DNA of 64,000 bases, taken from NCBI GenBank assembly GCA_020002185.1, contig CM034543.1, positions 26,279,462 through 26,343,461 of the forward strand, read 5' to 3'. Positions 24,829-36,930 of the stretch are shown piece after piece. Each line of letters begins with the position of its first letter. Position 1 is the first letter of the stretch. The stretch comes from Paraescarpia echinospica. Taxonomy: Eukaryota; Annelida; Polychaeta; Sabellida; Siboglinidae. A model generated the notes under the pieces. That model saw only the letters and a program-made list of their open reading frames with translations, was not told the DNA's origin and made no database searches. The translations under genes were made by a program, and so were the position numbers.

Positions 24829-25136
24829 GTGGAACGCAGTGGCTAGAACGTTGGACTCTCAGTCGTGAGAACCCGAGTTCAAACTCTGTGCTGCTGTGTC
24901 AAATTTTTGACAAGTTTGTTCACTCTACGTTGCCCCATTTCACTCGGCTGTATGAATGAGTAACTGGCAATAGACAGAGGTGGATATTTGTATATGAATA
25001 ATCTTGATGCATTAATGGAGCATTGCTGAATACTTCCCAGAGAAGCTGAGATGGTGTGTCATTAAACAGGTCTGCCAGGGAGTAAAGTGTTAAGTGCTTT
25101 GAGCAGTCATAACGACTGGATACTGTGCTGTATAAG
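24829..25136 (+). mobile_element. SINE family 1, interrupted copy (5' part)
   Basis: The sequence has a tRNA-like head (CAGTGGCTAGAACGTTGGAC), a B-box-like GAGTTCAAACTC near 24875, the body CTCGGCTGTATGAATGAGTA and then ACTGTGCTGTATAAG. The last ~14 bp of the family (AAGAACTTACCTTT) are found only at 25412, after an inserted second SINE. Confidence 0.85.
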
Positions 25137-25411
25137 TAGGGGGTGTGGCTATTGTAGAGGTTAGCATATCCGTCTGGCATGCCAGAGTTTGAAACCCCTG
25201 ACCGGGCAGGCGTGATATTTGCAGTCCCATCTCAATTTGGGACGTAAAAGAACCACTGAGGACCACAAGCATCCTGCTAGTGACCACCCTCAGTGCCAAC
25301 ATATAAAGGTCGGTTTGGTGATAATGTTTAGAAAAAGGCTGACTAGTTGAATGAGACTTCATAAGACCATTACATTGTAACCACGATAATACAGACTAGT
25401 CTGGAAACAAC
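25137..25411 (+). mobile_element. SINE family 2 nested inside SINE family 1
   Basis: A different tRNA-derived SINE: head GTGGCTATTGTAGAGGTTAGC, B-box-like GAGTTTGAAACCC, core CCCATCTCAATTTGGGACGT and AAAGAACCACTGAGGACCAC, and tail ending in ACAGACTAGT. It splits the family 1 copy between TATAAG and AAGAACTTACC, with AAG on both sides as a possible short target duplication. A second, longer copy lies on the minus strand at 29132-29475. Confidence 0.82.
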
Positions 25412-25425
25412 AAGAACTTACCTTT
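25412..25425 (+). mobile_element. CEP135: SINE family 1, 3' end (41 bp before CEP135 exon 2)
   Basis: AAGAACTTACCTTT is the 3' terminus of the interrupted SINE. It contains CTTAC (branch A at 25420), 45 nt upstream of the exon that starts at 25465, and is followed by T-rich sequence. This is a plausible SINE-derived branch point. Confidence 0.65.
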
Positions 25426-25464
25426 ATTTGAATTTTTAAACACCCAGTCCCTTTGTGATCCCAG

Positions 25465-25618
25465 GTGGAACATGGGAAGAAGAGGAAGGAGGATTCTGGG
25501 ACATCGGACATCGCCATCGAGTCATATCGCAGCGATAATGGCAAACTGGTTAAGGAGAACAACGAACTGCACCAGAAACTGATTCGGCAAAAAGACGAAT
25601 TTGAATTGACACTCAAAG
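25465..25618 (+). CDS. CEP135: CEP135 coding exon 2 (residues 54-104)
   Basis: Acceptor TGTGATCCCAG|GTGG; donor CTCAAAG|GTACAT; ends in phase 1. It encodes a hydrophilic coiled-coil segment with SYRSDNGKLVKENNELHQKL. This corresponds to PYKLENARLSRENNELHLEL of the vertebrate protein and continues the N-terminal coiled coil. Confidence 0.94.
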
Positions 25619-25640
25619 GTACATAGTGTATATCCTTTGG

Positions 25641-27080
25641 TTAAGGGATCATCTCAGAATATCGAGGTCCAATATCAGATGAAATTACTTTCGTTTGTGG
25701 GAGGAGAGGTCAGATTCAGCTTCAGTTGACATTGGACATCGATTGTTTACTGTATATGTACGGCTATTTATTTGGGCAAAAAATGCCAGCCTGTACGGTC
25801 TTATTCGGGTCTGTACGCTTATTTAATGTTGGCAGTTCCACCCTATATGTTTTTTATTTGGGTCAACGTTATTTACTGTTGTTGGTTCCACCTTATACAG
25901 TTCAGTTGTTATTAGGCACTACATGTATTTATTTGCATCACCGATACAATGTTCTGAGAAATATGTATATACAATGTATATAAAAAATATTCTTGCCGGT
26001 GAATCGACGAAGCCGAATGCACAGTGCTCTTCGTTCTTGCGATGACGCTGTTTACGCCAGTCACCACGCCAATCATGGCAGATAACGATCTTTTCACTAA
26101 CAAATAAAAAAACTACACAGAAGCTACAAAGGAGTACTTAGGGAACCTGTGTGTAAAATATAAAGGTTTGTTATGTTTTATTGGGATCATGTTGTGATCA
26201 GGACGTTAGTATTATGGCTAGTAAATTGCACATCTCGCAGTCTAGGGCTGGGTGATAAAGCATGATTAACAACGTTTTGCGGGCAAATTTGCAACGCGAC
26301 CAATTCACGTGGCGCGATGTCACCAGACAACCCTTACTGCATAGTGACCTCGATGCTACGCGGCAGAGCTATGTGGTAAACAAGCCATAGTGGATCACTC
26401 CATTTACGTATTTAGGGGTAGCAGGCTTGGCGGAATTAATTACGTTATATTAAAGAGTATCCCGCAGAATTTGGCATTGTTTCTATTAATGTAATACTAA
26501 CAATTATAGATATATTTCATTTGCTGTTTTCAACAGATATCAGTTAGTGTTAAACTACTAATCACTGAGACAAACTAAATGGAGTGTTATATCTGGAGTT
26601 TTGTTTCATCGTTTGATTTAATATACAGTATTATTGTTTGTTTGATGTAGGCAACTCCTGTTTGCATATAATTATGTTGTTGTATTATCAAAAAGACACC
26701 ACTTAAAATTATAAATGCAGACATTGCAACTTAATTCCACATTATTACTGGCTTACACTATTATTCCAAGGTGTACTTATAATATAGTTCCAAGAAATTT
26801 CTGCCCTATACTCTTATTATAATTTCAGGCCTATACTATGTTATTCCAACCTATATTCTTATTAAAATTCCGAGGCATGTCCACCCTATACTGTTATTCT
26901 GACCTGTACACTTATGTGGAATGCAATAGTATGCTTTGGACTGATTCTGTTATATTGATATCGTCATATCTATGTATACAAATTTTCATTTGAAGGGGGT
27001 GGAGGGTTAATGCCATATGAAAGTAATTTTGTCTGATATTGGACGCTGATGTTTTAAAAAAGACTGAAATGATCCCTAAC
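25641..27080. mobile_element. MITE-like element with ~60-bp imperfect TIRs
   Basis: The left end, TTAAGGGATCATCTCAG...CCAATATCAGATGAAATTAC, is the inverse of the right end. The right end, read in reverse, is TTAGGGATCATTTCAG...CCAATATCAGACAAAATTAC. The interior is AT-rich with no transposase. A 219-bp relative with the same termini lies at 56732-56950. Both are in CEP135 introns. Confidence 0.65.
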
Positions 27081-27270
27081 TGGTGCAGGGCTTTTCTCAA
27101 CATAAATCATAATACTATTGTACTCATTTCATCATGATTGTTGATTTATTGAAAAGAAATTTTCCATTTTTATACTGAAAATTTGTGACCACCTTTGAGT
27201 GTTCATAATGTTTGTTATGATGGATTTGTTTGAAATGTGCAGCTATAGAATGTTTTTAAAATATTTGCAG

Positions 27271-27438
27271 ATATGCGTTGCACCCTGCGGAAATTGGAAC
27301 ATGAGAATGCAGACCTAAAGTTTCTCAACAATCAGTATGTTGCAAAGATTCGGTGTCTCGAGAAAGACTCCAAACAGAAGTCCGATTGCATCCTGAAACT
27401 GCAGGAAAAGAACCTTCATGCTGTGGTCCAGACTCCTG
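27271..27438 (+). CDS. CEP135: CEP135 coding exon 3 (residues 105-160)
   Basis: Acceptor ATATTTGCAG|AT; donor ACTCCTG|GTATGT; phase 1 in and out. It encodes ENADLKFLNNQY and LQEKNLHAVVQTP, the most conserved block of the family (human ADLKFLNNQY, LQEKNLHAVVQTPGG). The glycine following Pro is split by the intron. Confidence 0.96.
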
Positions 27439-28401
27439 GTATGTGTTTACTCACTGAGCTGGACAATTGTTTTAGATGGCAGATAGATAATATATCGCCT
27501 GTGCAGGGCGGATCTCTGGATAACCAGTGTCTTTTTCCTGCTGTCCTAACAGCCACAATCGGTGACACCTTTTCGAAGATTTCAACTTTTTGCAGCATAT
27601 TTCTGGCTCTTCCCTGCCATGATTCTCCGAAATATTGTGTTTTAAACTTCATTGTTCTTTTTATGGTGGCCAAAATATCAAAGTGTTTGGATCTCTATGC
27701 AACCATTTTGCAATATACGAAGTTCACTCGAAATTGCAGGTTCAATTTTATGATTCCAGTAACACCTTCATTGGATGTATGGCTAGGATAGGAACTGAGA
27801 CATGAATGGTTAATAATAAGTTTTTTCGTCAGCTCATCTCAGTACAACAATCATGCCATGCTAGAACAGTACTTATTAAACTATTTACCCAGGAACGGTG
27901 AGAGAAACGACTAATATTTACCCCTAACCGCACTACACTGTGTAGAGATCTGCTAACAACTGATGAATTGTAAGGAGAAATACAGGAGACACTTTACTCG
28001 TTCTATTAATCGTACATGCCCTAATTAGCAAACACCCACTTTTGATCAACGTCTGACACCATGACAGGGACCTCCAATGCCAGCCATCACTGTTGAATCC
28101 GGTATTGTAATATAATTTCTAACCCTTTAAGGTCCACCGAAATTATCAGAGTTTACGGTGTTCTTGTATTCTTTTGCTCATGTTGGTGTCTGAATTGCTT
28201 GCCAGTCAGGTCTGCTGAGATTGTTGTACCCAGGAATGTCAGAAAATAGATGTACATTCCATATGCTTATTGGAACACCAAATTTGACATAGTTTTGTAT
28301 ATCAAGTATTTGTTAAGCAAACTAAGCTTAATAGAATGAATATGGTAATCCTAATCACATGATCAGTGTTAGCCATCAAATATTTCCTCATGTACCACCA
28401 G

Positions 28402-28646
28402 GTGGCCGCAAGAAGTCGATCCCGTTCCGTCGCCAGCGAATGGAGCTTGACAGTACGGTGCCTCCGTCCAACACGTCCGACTCTGGCTCTTGTACGTGCC
28501 ACTCTCATCACCAGGCCGATGACCCCTACGTAGCGGACATGTTGAAGGTCGCGGACGACAGCATCGCACTACTCTGTAGACAGGTGCACGATCTGACCAA
28601 TGAGAAGCAAGGGACAGAGGGCAAGGTGAAGAGTCTACGTAAACAG
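28402..28646 (+). CDS. CEP135: CEP135 coding exon 4 (residues 161-242)
   Basis: Acceptor GTACCACCAG|GTGG; donor AAACAG|GTGCGT; phase 1 in, phase 0 out. It encodes GGRKKSIPFRRQRMELD followed by a Ser/Thr-rich linker, then DDPYVADMLKVADDSI, matching GGKKRSIAFRRQRMQID and DDPYIADLLQVAD in human. The linker adds a Cys/His-containing stretch (GSCTCHSHH) not present in human. This exon can splice in phase either to the short terminal exon at 31467 or to exon 5 at 47581. Confidence 0.95.
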
Positions 28647-29131
28647 GTGCGTCTCACGTTTCATTTCTGTGCTCCATGATATTAACCTTTAGGCTTTAGA
28701 CCTCCAGTCGGCCAAACCCGCCCATTTACTGACACTTCAAGTCAGCCAAACCCAGCCCAAAATTACTATGTAATTAATGCTGTATTGTGTCCTTGCGCCA
28801 TCTAGTGGATAGTTTTAACATGTTAGAAATTATGTTTGAATGTGTGGGTCAGGTCCGGGTCAGGGTCAAGTTAGTGGGGAAATGGGAGGACTTTACTAGT
28901 TTGTGTACAAGGGGGTGCCACCTCTGTTCTGTGGGCCAGATAAATTTAGATTTTGTGCAAATAATCATCAATATTTACTACTTCATTGGATAAAACTCCT
29001 TACTCAGTTTGATTTTTTGTTGCTCCTCACATTTCACACTAATTTCATGAAAAAACAAACCTACCTAGAGTATTCATATACTAGTTCTAGTTCTAATTCT
29101 AGTTGTTTCCAGCACTCGGCAACGTTCTATT

Positions 29132-29475
29132 AACTGACTAGTCTGTATTATTGTGGTTACAATGTTATGATCTTGTGAGGTCTCATTCAACTAGTCAGCC
29201 TTTTTCAGAACATTATCGCCAAGCCGACCTTTCCATGCTGGCACTGAGGGTGGTCACTGCCAGGGTGCTTGTCGTCCTCAGTGGTTCTTTTACGTCCCAA
29301 ATTGAGATGGGACCGACATTAACGTGATCTCCGAGTCACGAGGGATACACAGTCCCCAATGTTGAGAGCCAGGTTTTTACACCAAATATACCATACCTGC
29401 CCGGTCTGGGTATTGAACTCGGGTCGCCGGCATGTCAGGTGGATGTGCTAACCACTACACTATCGCGCGCCCTAG
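29132..29475 (-). mobile_element. SINE family 2, long copy, minus strand
   Basis: The reverse complement starts GGGCGCGCGATAGTGTAGTG with A-box GTGGTTAGCACATC and B-box-like GAGTTCAATACCC. It contains the shared core CCCATCTCAATTTGGGACGT and ends ACAGACTAGTCAG. It is longer than the 25.1-kb copy, which lacks ~75 bp between head and core. It lies in CEP135 intron 4. Confidence 0.82.
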
Positions 29476-30496
29476 ATATACTAGTTGGTTTGTACATTTT
29501 TTTAGTAATTAATGAAATTAACAACTTATAATATTTATTACGACCACGTCAGTTTGAAATTAGTTACACGACTTGGGTTGGGAAATGACAGTTTAGGCAA
29601 ACATAGTGTGGTCAGAGTTCAAAATTTGGTTGGGCTTGAACTGATGACTGATCTGTTTACATGACAAGTTTACCATTTTTTGTGCGAGTACTTACATCAC
29701 TGAACTCTGAAAAGTTACTTTAATGTTTTCAAACCATTTTCCCCATTCCATGTGTCTACCTTGCACCCACAGAAATAATTCGCCTTTCCACTTTCTAGAA
29801 AGAAACTTTTTTCCTGTTGATAGTTATTTACATCTTCTTCAAATCATGATTGTCTTCGTTCCGCTTGGTTTTTGTTAACTAACCAGATTCCTGGTCTGCT
29901 TTTCATGGCATTACAAACATGTTGAATGTAAGCGAACACGGACATTCAACGCACAGTTCCACTTTCATTTTCTGCACTCGACAGGGCTGCCCCTGGCAAC
30001 TACAAAGACCTCGGAGTACTTCCTATGCCACCTGTTGACATAATTGGCATTATACATTACGCTAAATCTACATGTATCCTCATCAGAGCAATGACAATTT
30101 TAGCTACGAGTTTAAGGCGTTATGATTAACAATAATAAGTGGCTAAACTTCAGTAACTTTTCTATGTTTGATTGGGCAAGTGGTGGTCTATACCAGTTTG
30201 CCCGACTGTATATGTTACTTGCCCCAGGCAATCGGGCAACTGTTAATGTCAAGCCCTGTAACCTAGCTTTCGTTCCAGAGCTATTTAGTGTCTGCATTCA
30301 AGTGAACCAACTCGTGACATCTTAAAGGGAAGAAAAACATCTATTGCTTGAATTCATATTATATTACATCCTGCTATCTATTTCCATGTCCACCAAGCCC
30401 CCCCCAAAAAAAAATTCAATTAATTAGAAATTCCACATTTTATGCTGTGCATCCGGACCTTTTCGAATATGCATATATTTGGCGCGTTTTTTGGGG

Positions 30497-30600
30497 TGCC
30501 GAGATGTGACGTTACATATGACCCATACTCGCATCAGGCAGACCCTTTCCATGCACTCAGAGCATGTTTACAAGGATAGCTTTCAGCTCGACACGAGCGT
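30497..30600 (-). mobile_element. SINE family 3, 3' fragment, minus strand
   Basis: This is the reverse complement of the tail of the element at 30951-31130: CATGGAAAGGGTCTGCCTGA and GGGTCATATGTAACGTCACA. Together they make an inverted pair ~460 bp apart. Confidence 0.65.
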
Positions 30601-30950
30601 CAAAATTAGTTATTGTGCGATATTCCAATATAATACAAACACTAGTCATCATAGAGGAACAAGTAGTTATTTTACGGTTCCACATGAATCCAATTTTATT
30701 CAAAACAATGAATGCGAATGGGCCTACAAGTCGACTAGGTTTCGCCAAGCTTGGGCTCGTTTTTATAATAATTATATCGGATGCAACCAATGGGACATAA
30801 TCTACACCAATAAACATATATAGCAAACAGATATTGTATCCAGCTACAGAAAGTAATGTGTATAATCTCATAATATCACTAGAATATCGATGTATGAAGG
30901 AGGAGTTGTACAATTTATCAACAACTTAAATCAGTCAACTAATTTCTGTC

Positions 30951-31130
30951 GGTCCTGCTAGCTCAGTTTGTAAATGCGTTGGTTCCTTGGCATTTATTTT
31001 GCAATTGGGCGACGCTGGTTCAATCCCAACACCAACGCTCATTTCGACCCAAAAACTATCCATGTAAACATGCTCTGAATGCATGGAAAGGGTCGGCCTG
31101 CTGCGAGTGTGGGTCATATGTGACGTTACA
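30951..31130 (+). mobile_element. SINE family 3, tRNA-derived
   Basis: The head GGTCCTGCTAGCTCAGTTTG carries an A-box (TAGCTCAGTTTG), and GGTTCAATCCC near 31018 is a B-box. The tail GCATGGAAAGGGTCGGCCTG...CATATGTGACGTTACAA is shared with the inverted fragment at 30497. The D/anticodon region is expanded relative to a tRNA, so this is a SINE and not a functional tRNA. Confidence 0.72.
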
Positions 31131-31466
31131 ATACCACGTGATCGCCTAGCTCATTAAATTTGTTTTCCGTGGGAATCGCTACACAGACGGGATTAAAATC
31201 GAATTTATGCTACAAATGTATTTTTCTGTATTTTTTTAATGTTCTCGAATGTTACATACAATGTTGAACTTTGTGTACACATGGAAAACGGATTTTAGCT
31301 AATGCCTTGTTTTTATTTCCTTTAATAAATTGTTGTAGTGTATTATCTAACCCTTACATCTCTGACTGAGCTAACGGGTCCACAGAGTTTAGGCACTTTT
31401 CGATAAGGTATCATCTATCATATTGATGCCATTAAATACTGTATCTTTCTGACTTTATCGACTCAG

Positions 31467-31619
31467 ATCAGGAAGCTAAAGGTGTCAGCTAAAGAGAACC
31501 CAGACTGCAGTCGCTGTTTCTCCGACTGTCATCCACACACGGTCTCTCTCACCAAAGCCTGTGAATGTGCCATCGACAGAAAGCGACGTGACAAAATCCC
31601 ATGGATTGACTATTACTGA
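31467..31619 (+). CDS. CEP135: CEP135 alternative last exon (short isoform, residues 243-292)
   Basis: A good acceptor, TTTATCGACTCAG|ATC, opens a frame in the phase (0) left by exon 4. It runs 50 codons to TGA at 31617-31619. The peptide begins with a coiled-coil-like IRKLKVSAKEN, then has CSRCFSDCHPH and ACECA (five cysteines plus two histidines), a basic DRKRRDK and the end KIPWIDYY. GC content and codon use resemble the other exons, and AATAAA follows at 31777 with a GU-rich stretch after it. Human CEP135 also has a short N-terminal isoform (CEP135mini, about 249 residues), but I do not recognise this tail in it. Zinc binding is possible but unproven. Confidence 0.75.
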   Translation: MRKLKVSAKENPDCSRCFSDCHPHTVSLTKACECAIDRKRRDKIPWIDYY

Positions 31620-31776
31620 GACATGACTGGGCTGGTCATTCAAAGCTGCTGGACATTACATGTGACTGGACAGTAGACTTGGCTGACAATTCACTAAATG
31701 GACAGACAAACAGATGGATATGAGTATATGTTCTTGTAGGGACATTTGAAAGTTTTGTATTTCTTGGGTAGGTCAG

Positions 31777-31782
31777 AATAAA
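31777..31782 (+). terminator. CEP135: Intragenic poly(A) signal for the short CEP135 transcript
   Basis: AATAAA lies 158 bp after the TGA of the alternative exon, followed within ~35 nt by TGTGTTTTTGT-type GU/U-rich sequence, the usual downstream element. Confidence 0.6.
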
Positions 31783-33240
31783 GTTTTTCATCATTGGGGG
31801 AACATTTTCTGTGTTTTTGTAAATGTACCACCAGAAAGGGAACATTTGTTTGATAAGGAAAATGTCTTGCGTTCTAGGAAAAGTCTCTTAGTGTTAAGGA
31901 TGTGTCTTGGTTTATGCATAATTCTGCCCATATATGTGAGATGTGTACTTAGATGTAACATGATAGTTATGTTCTCTCTTTTAGATGTATATATACTTGG
32001 GCCTAGTTAGTCATAACCAGGCTAATACACCTTTTACATGTATATAGTATGCACAATGACAAATTTCACAAATAATGATCAGATCAAACACATTCTAACA
32101 CTGCAAATTAATTAGTATGGGTTGGCAAATGAAAATGGTAAACTATCAAGTGTAGTGATTCCTGTATAGTTACTATTTTCAAAATGGTATCACTGGAAAA
32201 ACCCAAACACATAAAATAATTGATGTACATTCATTTAGTACACACTCTGATAATTCACACTTTTAAAACTAATAAAGCATTGGTTGTTATATGGCTAACC
32301 TGTCACTCAAAATGTTTACTGTAGATTCAGTCTCCAGTGATGCCACTTAGCAGGAAATAATTGTGTAGGATTTCGAATATCTGCTGCTGGCGGAATATAT
32401 ACACTAACTGTGTATACAACACAAAATAATGTACTGATATGCTTATAGTTATTGTTTTCTTAAAGTTTAAGAAACAAAAGCTCTTTGCCATATCAGCATG
32501 ACTCATTTGCTCATTGATTTTGAAAACCAGTATTTCTGTCATGTAATATAGCATTTGCAATTTGAGGCATTTGTGCAAAATATAATTGCAAGAATTTGGA
32601 TAAAAAGTGGAATTTCTTCATGGTGCAAAAATAAATGTCTTGTACCCAACATTTTTAGATTTTAATTCAGAATGCAACCAATTTCTAAAAATAAAAAGCT
32701 TTGAAGTTAATAGAACCAAAGTAGGTGGACTGCAAAGGGAACAGCAAGGTACTATGGTACTGGCTCAGGTGACTGGTAGTGGAGAAGGACCTTGATTGGT
32801 TAGACAACGTCATTCACGTGGGACCTTCTACCACACGGATGGACGTATTCTCACTTAATGCAAAATTCCAGGTGTTATGGTATCAAATGACCTCATTTGG
32901 ACCAAGTGTGTAGTTGATGTGATGAAGAAGGCTTAATACAAACTAAGTTTCATAGTGCGAAAGTGTAATAGAACAAATACGGTATTTACTAAGCCTCAGA
33001 TTAAAAAGCTATACACAGTTTGAGTCAGAACGAACATGTTTCTAAAAACGTCGCTTTTTAAAATTTATTTCATTCTTCGCAGTAAATCAAAAACCACTGC
33101 AGATGTTTCAACGAGTAAGGTATCATATCAAAGCCCATGACCTGTGAATTAAATATGGTACAAAATTCCATTTCAATGTGTTTTGCAACTTAATAACCAC
33201 TTTGCCGTGGCTGGTCACATATAAGCATAAATCTCAGATC
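31783..33240. other. CEP135 intron 4, no feature recognised
   Basis: AT-rich intronic sequence without recognisable repeats or coding motifs. Confidence 0.5.
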
Positions 33241-36200
33241 AGCCCCTCTCCTGAGTAATGGGGCATGGAATGTGTGAGTTGTGTTGCATGGAATGTGTGA
33301 GTTGTGGGGCATGGAATGTTTGAATTGTGGGATATGGAATGTGAGTGTTGTGGGGCATGGAATGTGCAAGTTGTGAGGTATGGAATGTGTGAGTTGTGGG
33401 GCTGGAATGTGTGAGATAAGTTGTGAGACGTGGAATTAGTGAGTTGGGCGGCATGGAATGTACGAGTTGGGTGGCATAGAATGTGTGAGTTGTGGGGCAT
33501 GGAATGTGTGAGTTGTGAGGCATAGAATGTGTGAGTTGTGGGGATGGAATGTGTGAGATAAGTTGTGAGACATGGAATGTGTGAGTTGGGTGGCATAGAA
33601 TGTGTGAGTTGTGGGGCATGGAATGTGTGAGTTGTGAGGCATAGAATGTGTGAGTTGTGGGGATGGAATGTGTGAGATAAGTTGTGAGACGTGGAATGTG
33701 TGAGTTGGGTGGCATGGAATGTACGAGTTGGGTGGCATAGAATGTGTGAGTTGTGGAGCATGGGATGTGTGAGTTGTAAGGTATGGCATGTGTGAGTTGT
33801 GGGGCATGGAATGTGTGAGTTGTGGGGCATGGAATGTGTGAGTTGTGTGGCATGGAATGTGTGAGTTGTAGGGCATGGGATGTTTGAGGTGTGGGGCATG
33901 GAATGTGTGAGTTGTGAGGCTTGGAATATTTGAGGTGTGGGGCATGGAATGTGTGAGTTGTGAGGCTTGGAATGTATGAGTTGTGGGTCATGGAATGTGT
34001 GAGTTGTGGGTCATGGAATGTGTGAGTTGTGGGGCATGGAATGTGTGGGTTGTGGGGCATGGAATGTGTGAGTTTTTGTGCATGGAATGTGTGAGTTGTG
34101 GGGCATGGAATGTGTGAGTTGTGGGGCATGGAATGTGTGAGTTTTTGTGCATGGAATGTTTGAATTGCGGGGCATAGAATGTGCGAGTTGTGGGGCACGG
34201 AATGTTTGAGGTATGAGGCATGGAATGTTTGGGTTTTGGGACATGGAATATGTGAGTTGTGGGGCATGGAATGTTTGAGGTGTGGGACATGAAATGTGTG
34301 TGTTGGAGGCATAGAATGTGTGAGTAGTGGGGCCTGGAATGTGAGTTGTGGGGCATGGAGTGTGTGAGTTGTGGGGCATGAACTGTACGAGTTGTGTGGC
34401 ATGGAATGTGTGAGTTGTAGGGCATGGAATATTTGAGGTGTGGGACATGGAATGTGTGAGTTGTGAGGCTTGGAATATTTGAGGTGTGGGGCATGGAATT
34501 TGTGAGTTGTGAGGCTTGGAATGTATGAGTTGTGGGTCGTGGAATGTGTGAGTTGTGGGTCATGGAATGTGTGAATTGTGGGGCATGGATTGTGTGAGTT
34601 GTGGGGCATGGAATGTGTGAGTTTTTGTGCATGGGATGTGTGAGTTGTGGGGCATGGAATGTGTGAGTTGTGGGGCATGGAATGTGTGAGTTTTTGTGCA
34701 TGGAATGTTTGAATTGCATGGCATAGAATGTGCGAGTTGTGGGGCATGGAATGTTTGAGGTATGAGGCATGAAATGTTTGAGTTGTGGGGCATGGAATGT
34801 TTGGGTTTTGGGACATGGAATATGTGAATTGTGGGGCATGGCATGTTTGAGGTGTGGGACATGAAATGTGTGTGTTGGAGGCATAGAATGTGTGAGTAGT
34901 GGGGCCTGGAATGTGTGAGTTGTGGGGCATGGAATGTGTGAGTTGTGGGGCATGGAATGTGTGAGTTGTGGGGCATGGAATGTTTGAGGTGTGGGACATG
35001 AAATGTGTGTGTGGGAGGCATAGAATGTGTGCATAGTGGGGCCTGGAATGTGTGAGTTGTGGGGCCTGGAATGTGTGAGTTTTGGGGCATGGAGTGTTTG
35101 AGGTGTGGGGCATGGAATGTGTGAGTTGTGAGGCTTGGAATATTTGAGGTGTGGGGCATGGAATGTGTGAGTTGTGAGGCTTGGAATGTATGAGTTGTGG
35201 GTCATGGAATGTGTGAGTTGTGGGTCATGGAATGTGTGAGTTGTGGGGCATGGAATGTGTGGGTTGTGGGGCATGGAATGTGTGAGTTTTTGTGCATGGA
35301 ATGTGTGAGTTGTGGGGCATGGAATGTGTGAGTTGTGGGGCATGGAATGTGTGAGTTTTTGTGCATGGAATGTTTGAATTGCGGGGCATAGAATGTGCGA
35401 GTTGTGGGGCACGGAATGTTTGAGGTATGAGGCATGAAATGTTTGAGTTGTGGGGCATGGAATGTTTGGGTTTTGGGACATGGAATATGTGAGTTGTGGG
35501 GCATGGAATGTTTGAGGTGTGGGACATGAAATGTGTGTGTTGGAGGCATAGAATGTGTGAGTAGTGGGGCCTGGAATGTGAGTTGTGGGGCATGGAGTGT
35601 GTGAGTTGTGGGGCATGAACTGTACGAGTTGTGTGGCATGGAATGTGTGAGTTGTAGGGCATGGAATATTTGAGGTGTGGGACATGGAATGTGTGAGTTG
35701 TGAGGCTTGGAATATTTGAGGTGTGGGGCATGGAATTTGTGAGTTGTGAGGCTTGGAATGTATGAGTTGTGGGTCATGGAATGTGTGAGTTGTGGGTCAT
35801 GGAATGTGTGAGTTGTGGGGCATGGATTGTGTGAGTTGTGGGGCATGGAATGTGTGAGTTTTTGTGCATGGGATGTGTGAGTTGTGGGGCATGGAATGTG
35901 TGAGTTGTGGGGCATGGAATGTGTGAGTTTTTGTGCATGGAATGTTTGAATTGCATGGCATAGAATGTGCGAGTTGTGGGGCACGGAATGTTTGAGGTAT
36001 GAGGCATGAAATGTTTGAGTTGTGGGGCATGGAATGTTTGGGTTTTGGGACATGGAATATGTGAATTGTGGGGCATGGCATGTTTGAGGTGTGGGACATG
36101 AAATGTGTGTGTTGGAGGCATAGAATGTGTGAGTAGTGGGGCCTGGAATGTGTGAGTTGTGGGGCATGGAGTGTGTGAGTTGTGGGGCATGAACTGTATG

Positions 36201-36930
36201 AGTTGTGGGACATAGAATGTGTGATTTGTGGGGCATGGAATGTGTGAGTTGTGGGGCATGGAATGTGTGAGTTGTGGGGCATGGAATGTTTGAGGTGTGG
36301 GACATGAAATGTGTGTGGGAGGCATAGAATGTGTGCATAGTGGGGCCTGGAATGTGTGAGTTGTGGGGCCTGGAATGTGTGAGTTGTGGGGCATGGAATG
36401 TGTGAGTTTTGGGGCATGGAGTGTGTGAGTTGTGAGGCATGGAATGTGTGAGTTGTGGGACATGGAATGTGTGAGTTGTGGGGCATGGAATGTTTGAGGT
36501 GTGGGACATGAAATGTGTGTGGGAGGCATAGAATGTGTGCATAGTGGGGCCTGGAATGTGTGAGTTGTGGGGCCTGGAATGTGTGAGTTGTGGGGCATGG
36601 AATGTGTGAGTTTTGGGGCATGGAGTGTGTGAGTTGTGGGGCATGGAATGTGTGAGTTGTGGGACATGGAATGTGTGAGTTGTGGGGCATGGAATGTGTG
36701 AGTTGTGGGGCATGGAATGTGTGAGTTGTGGGGCATGAAATGTTTGAGGTGTGGGACATGAAATGTGTGTGTGGGAGGCATAGAATGTGTGCATAGTGGG
36801 GCCTGGAATGTGTGAGTTGTGGGGCATGGAATGTGAGTTTTGGGGCATGGAGTGTGTGAGTTGTGGGGCATGGAGTGTGTGAGTTGTGGGGCATGGAATG
36901 TGTGAGTTGTGGGGCATGAAATGTGTAAAT
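33241..36930. repeat. 3.7-kb minisatellite, 23-bp unit
   Basis: The unit is GGGGCATGGAATGTGTGAGT plus TGT, repeated ~155 times with variants (AGGCTTGG, TTTTTGTGCATGG, AATGTTTGAGGTG). Higher-order blocks recur: the variant series starting TTTTTGTGCATGGAATGTTT appears near 34141, 34691, 35355 and 35931. Because 23 is not a multiple of 3, all three minus-strand frames stay open for hundreds of codons and read as a 23-residue cycle (SHIPCPTTHTFHAPQLTHS). These are not genes. Unit-start GGGGCATGG equals the 5' end of the SINE that follows. Confidence 0.95.

Noticed and set aside
27273..27791. 172-codon single-exon gene
   Set aside because: Only 27273-27438 is CEP135-like; the rest reads past a clear GTATGT donor into intron.
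30951..31040. tRNA gene with GCTAGCTCAG and GGTTCAATCCC
   Set aside because: The distance between boxes is too large and the tail is shared with an inverted repeat copy; it is a SINE.
33241..36930. CRISPR-like array
   Set aside because: Units are head-to-tail without unique spacers, and the DNA is eukaryotic.
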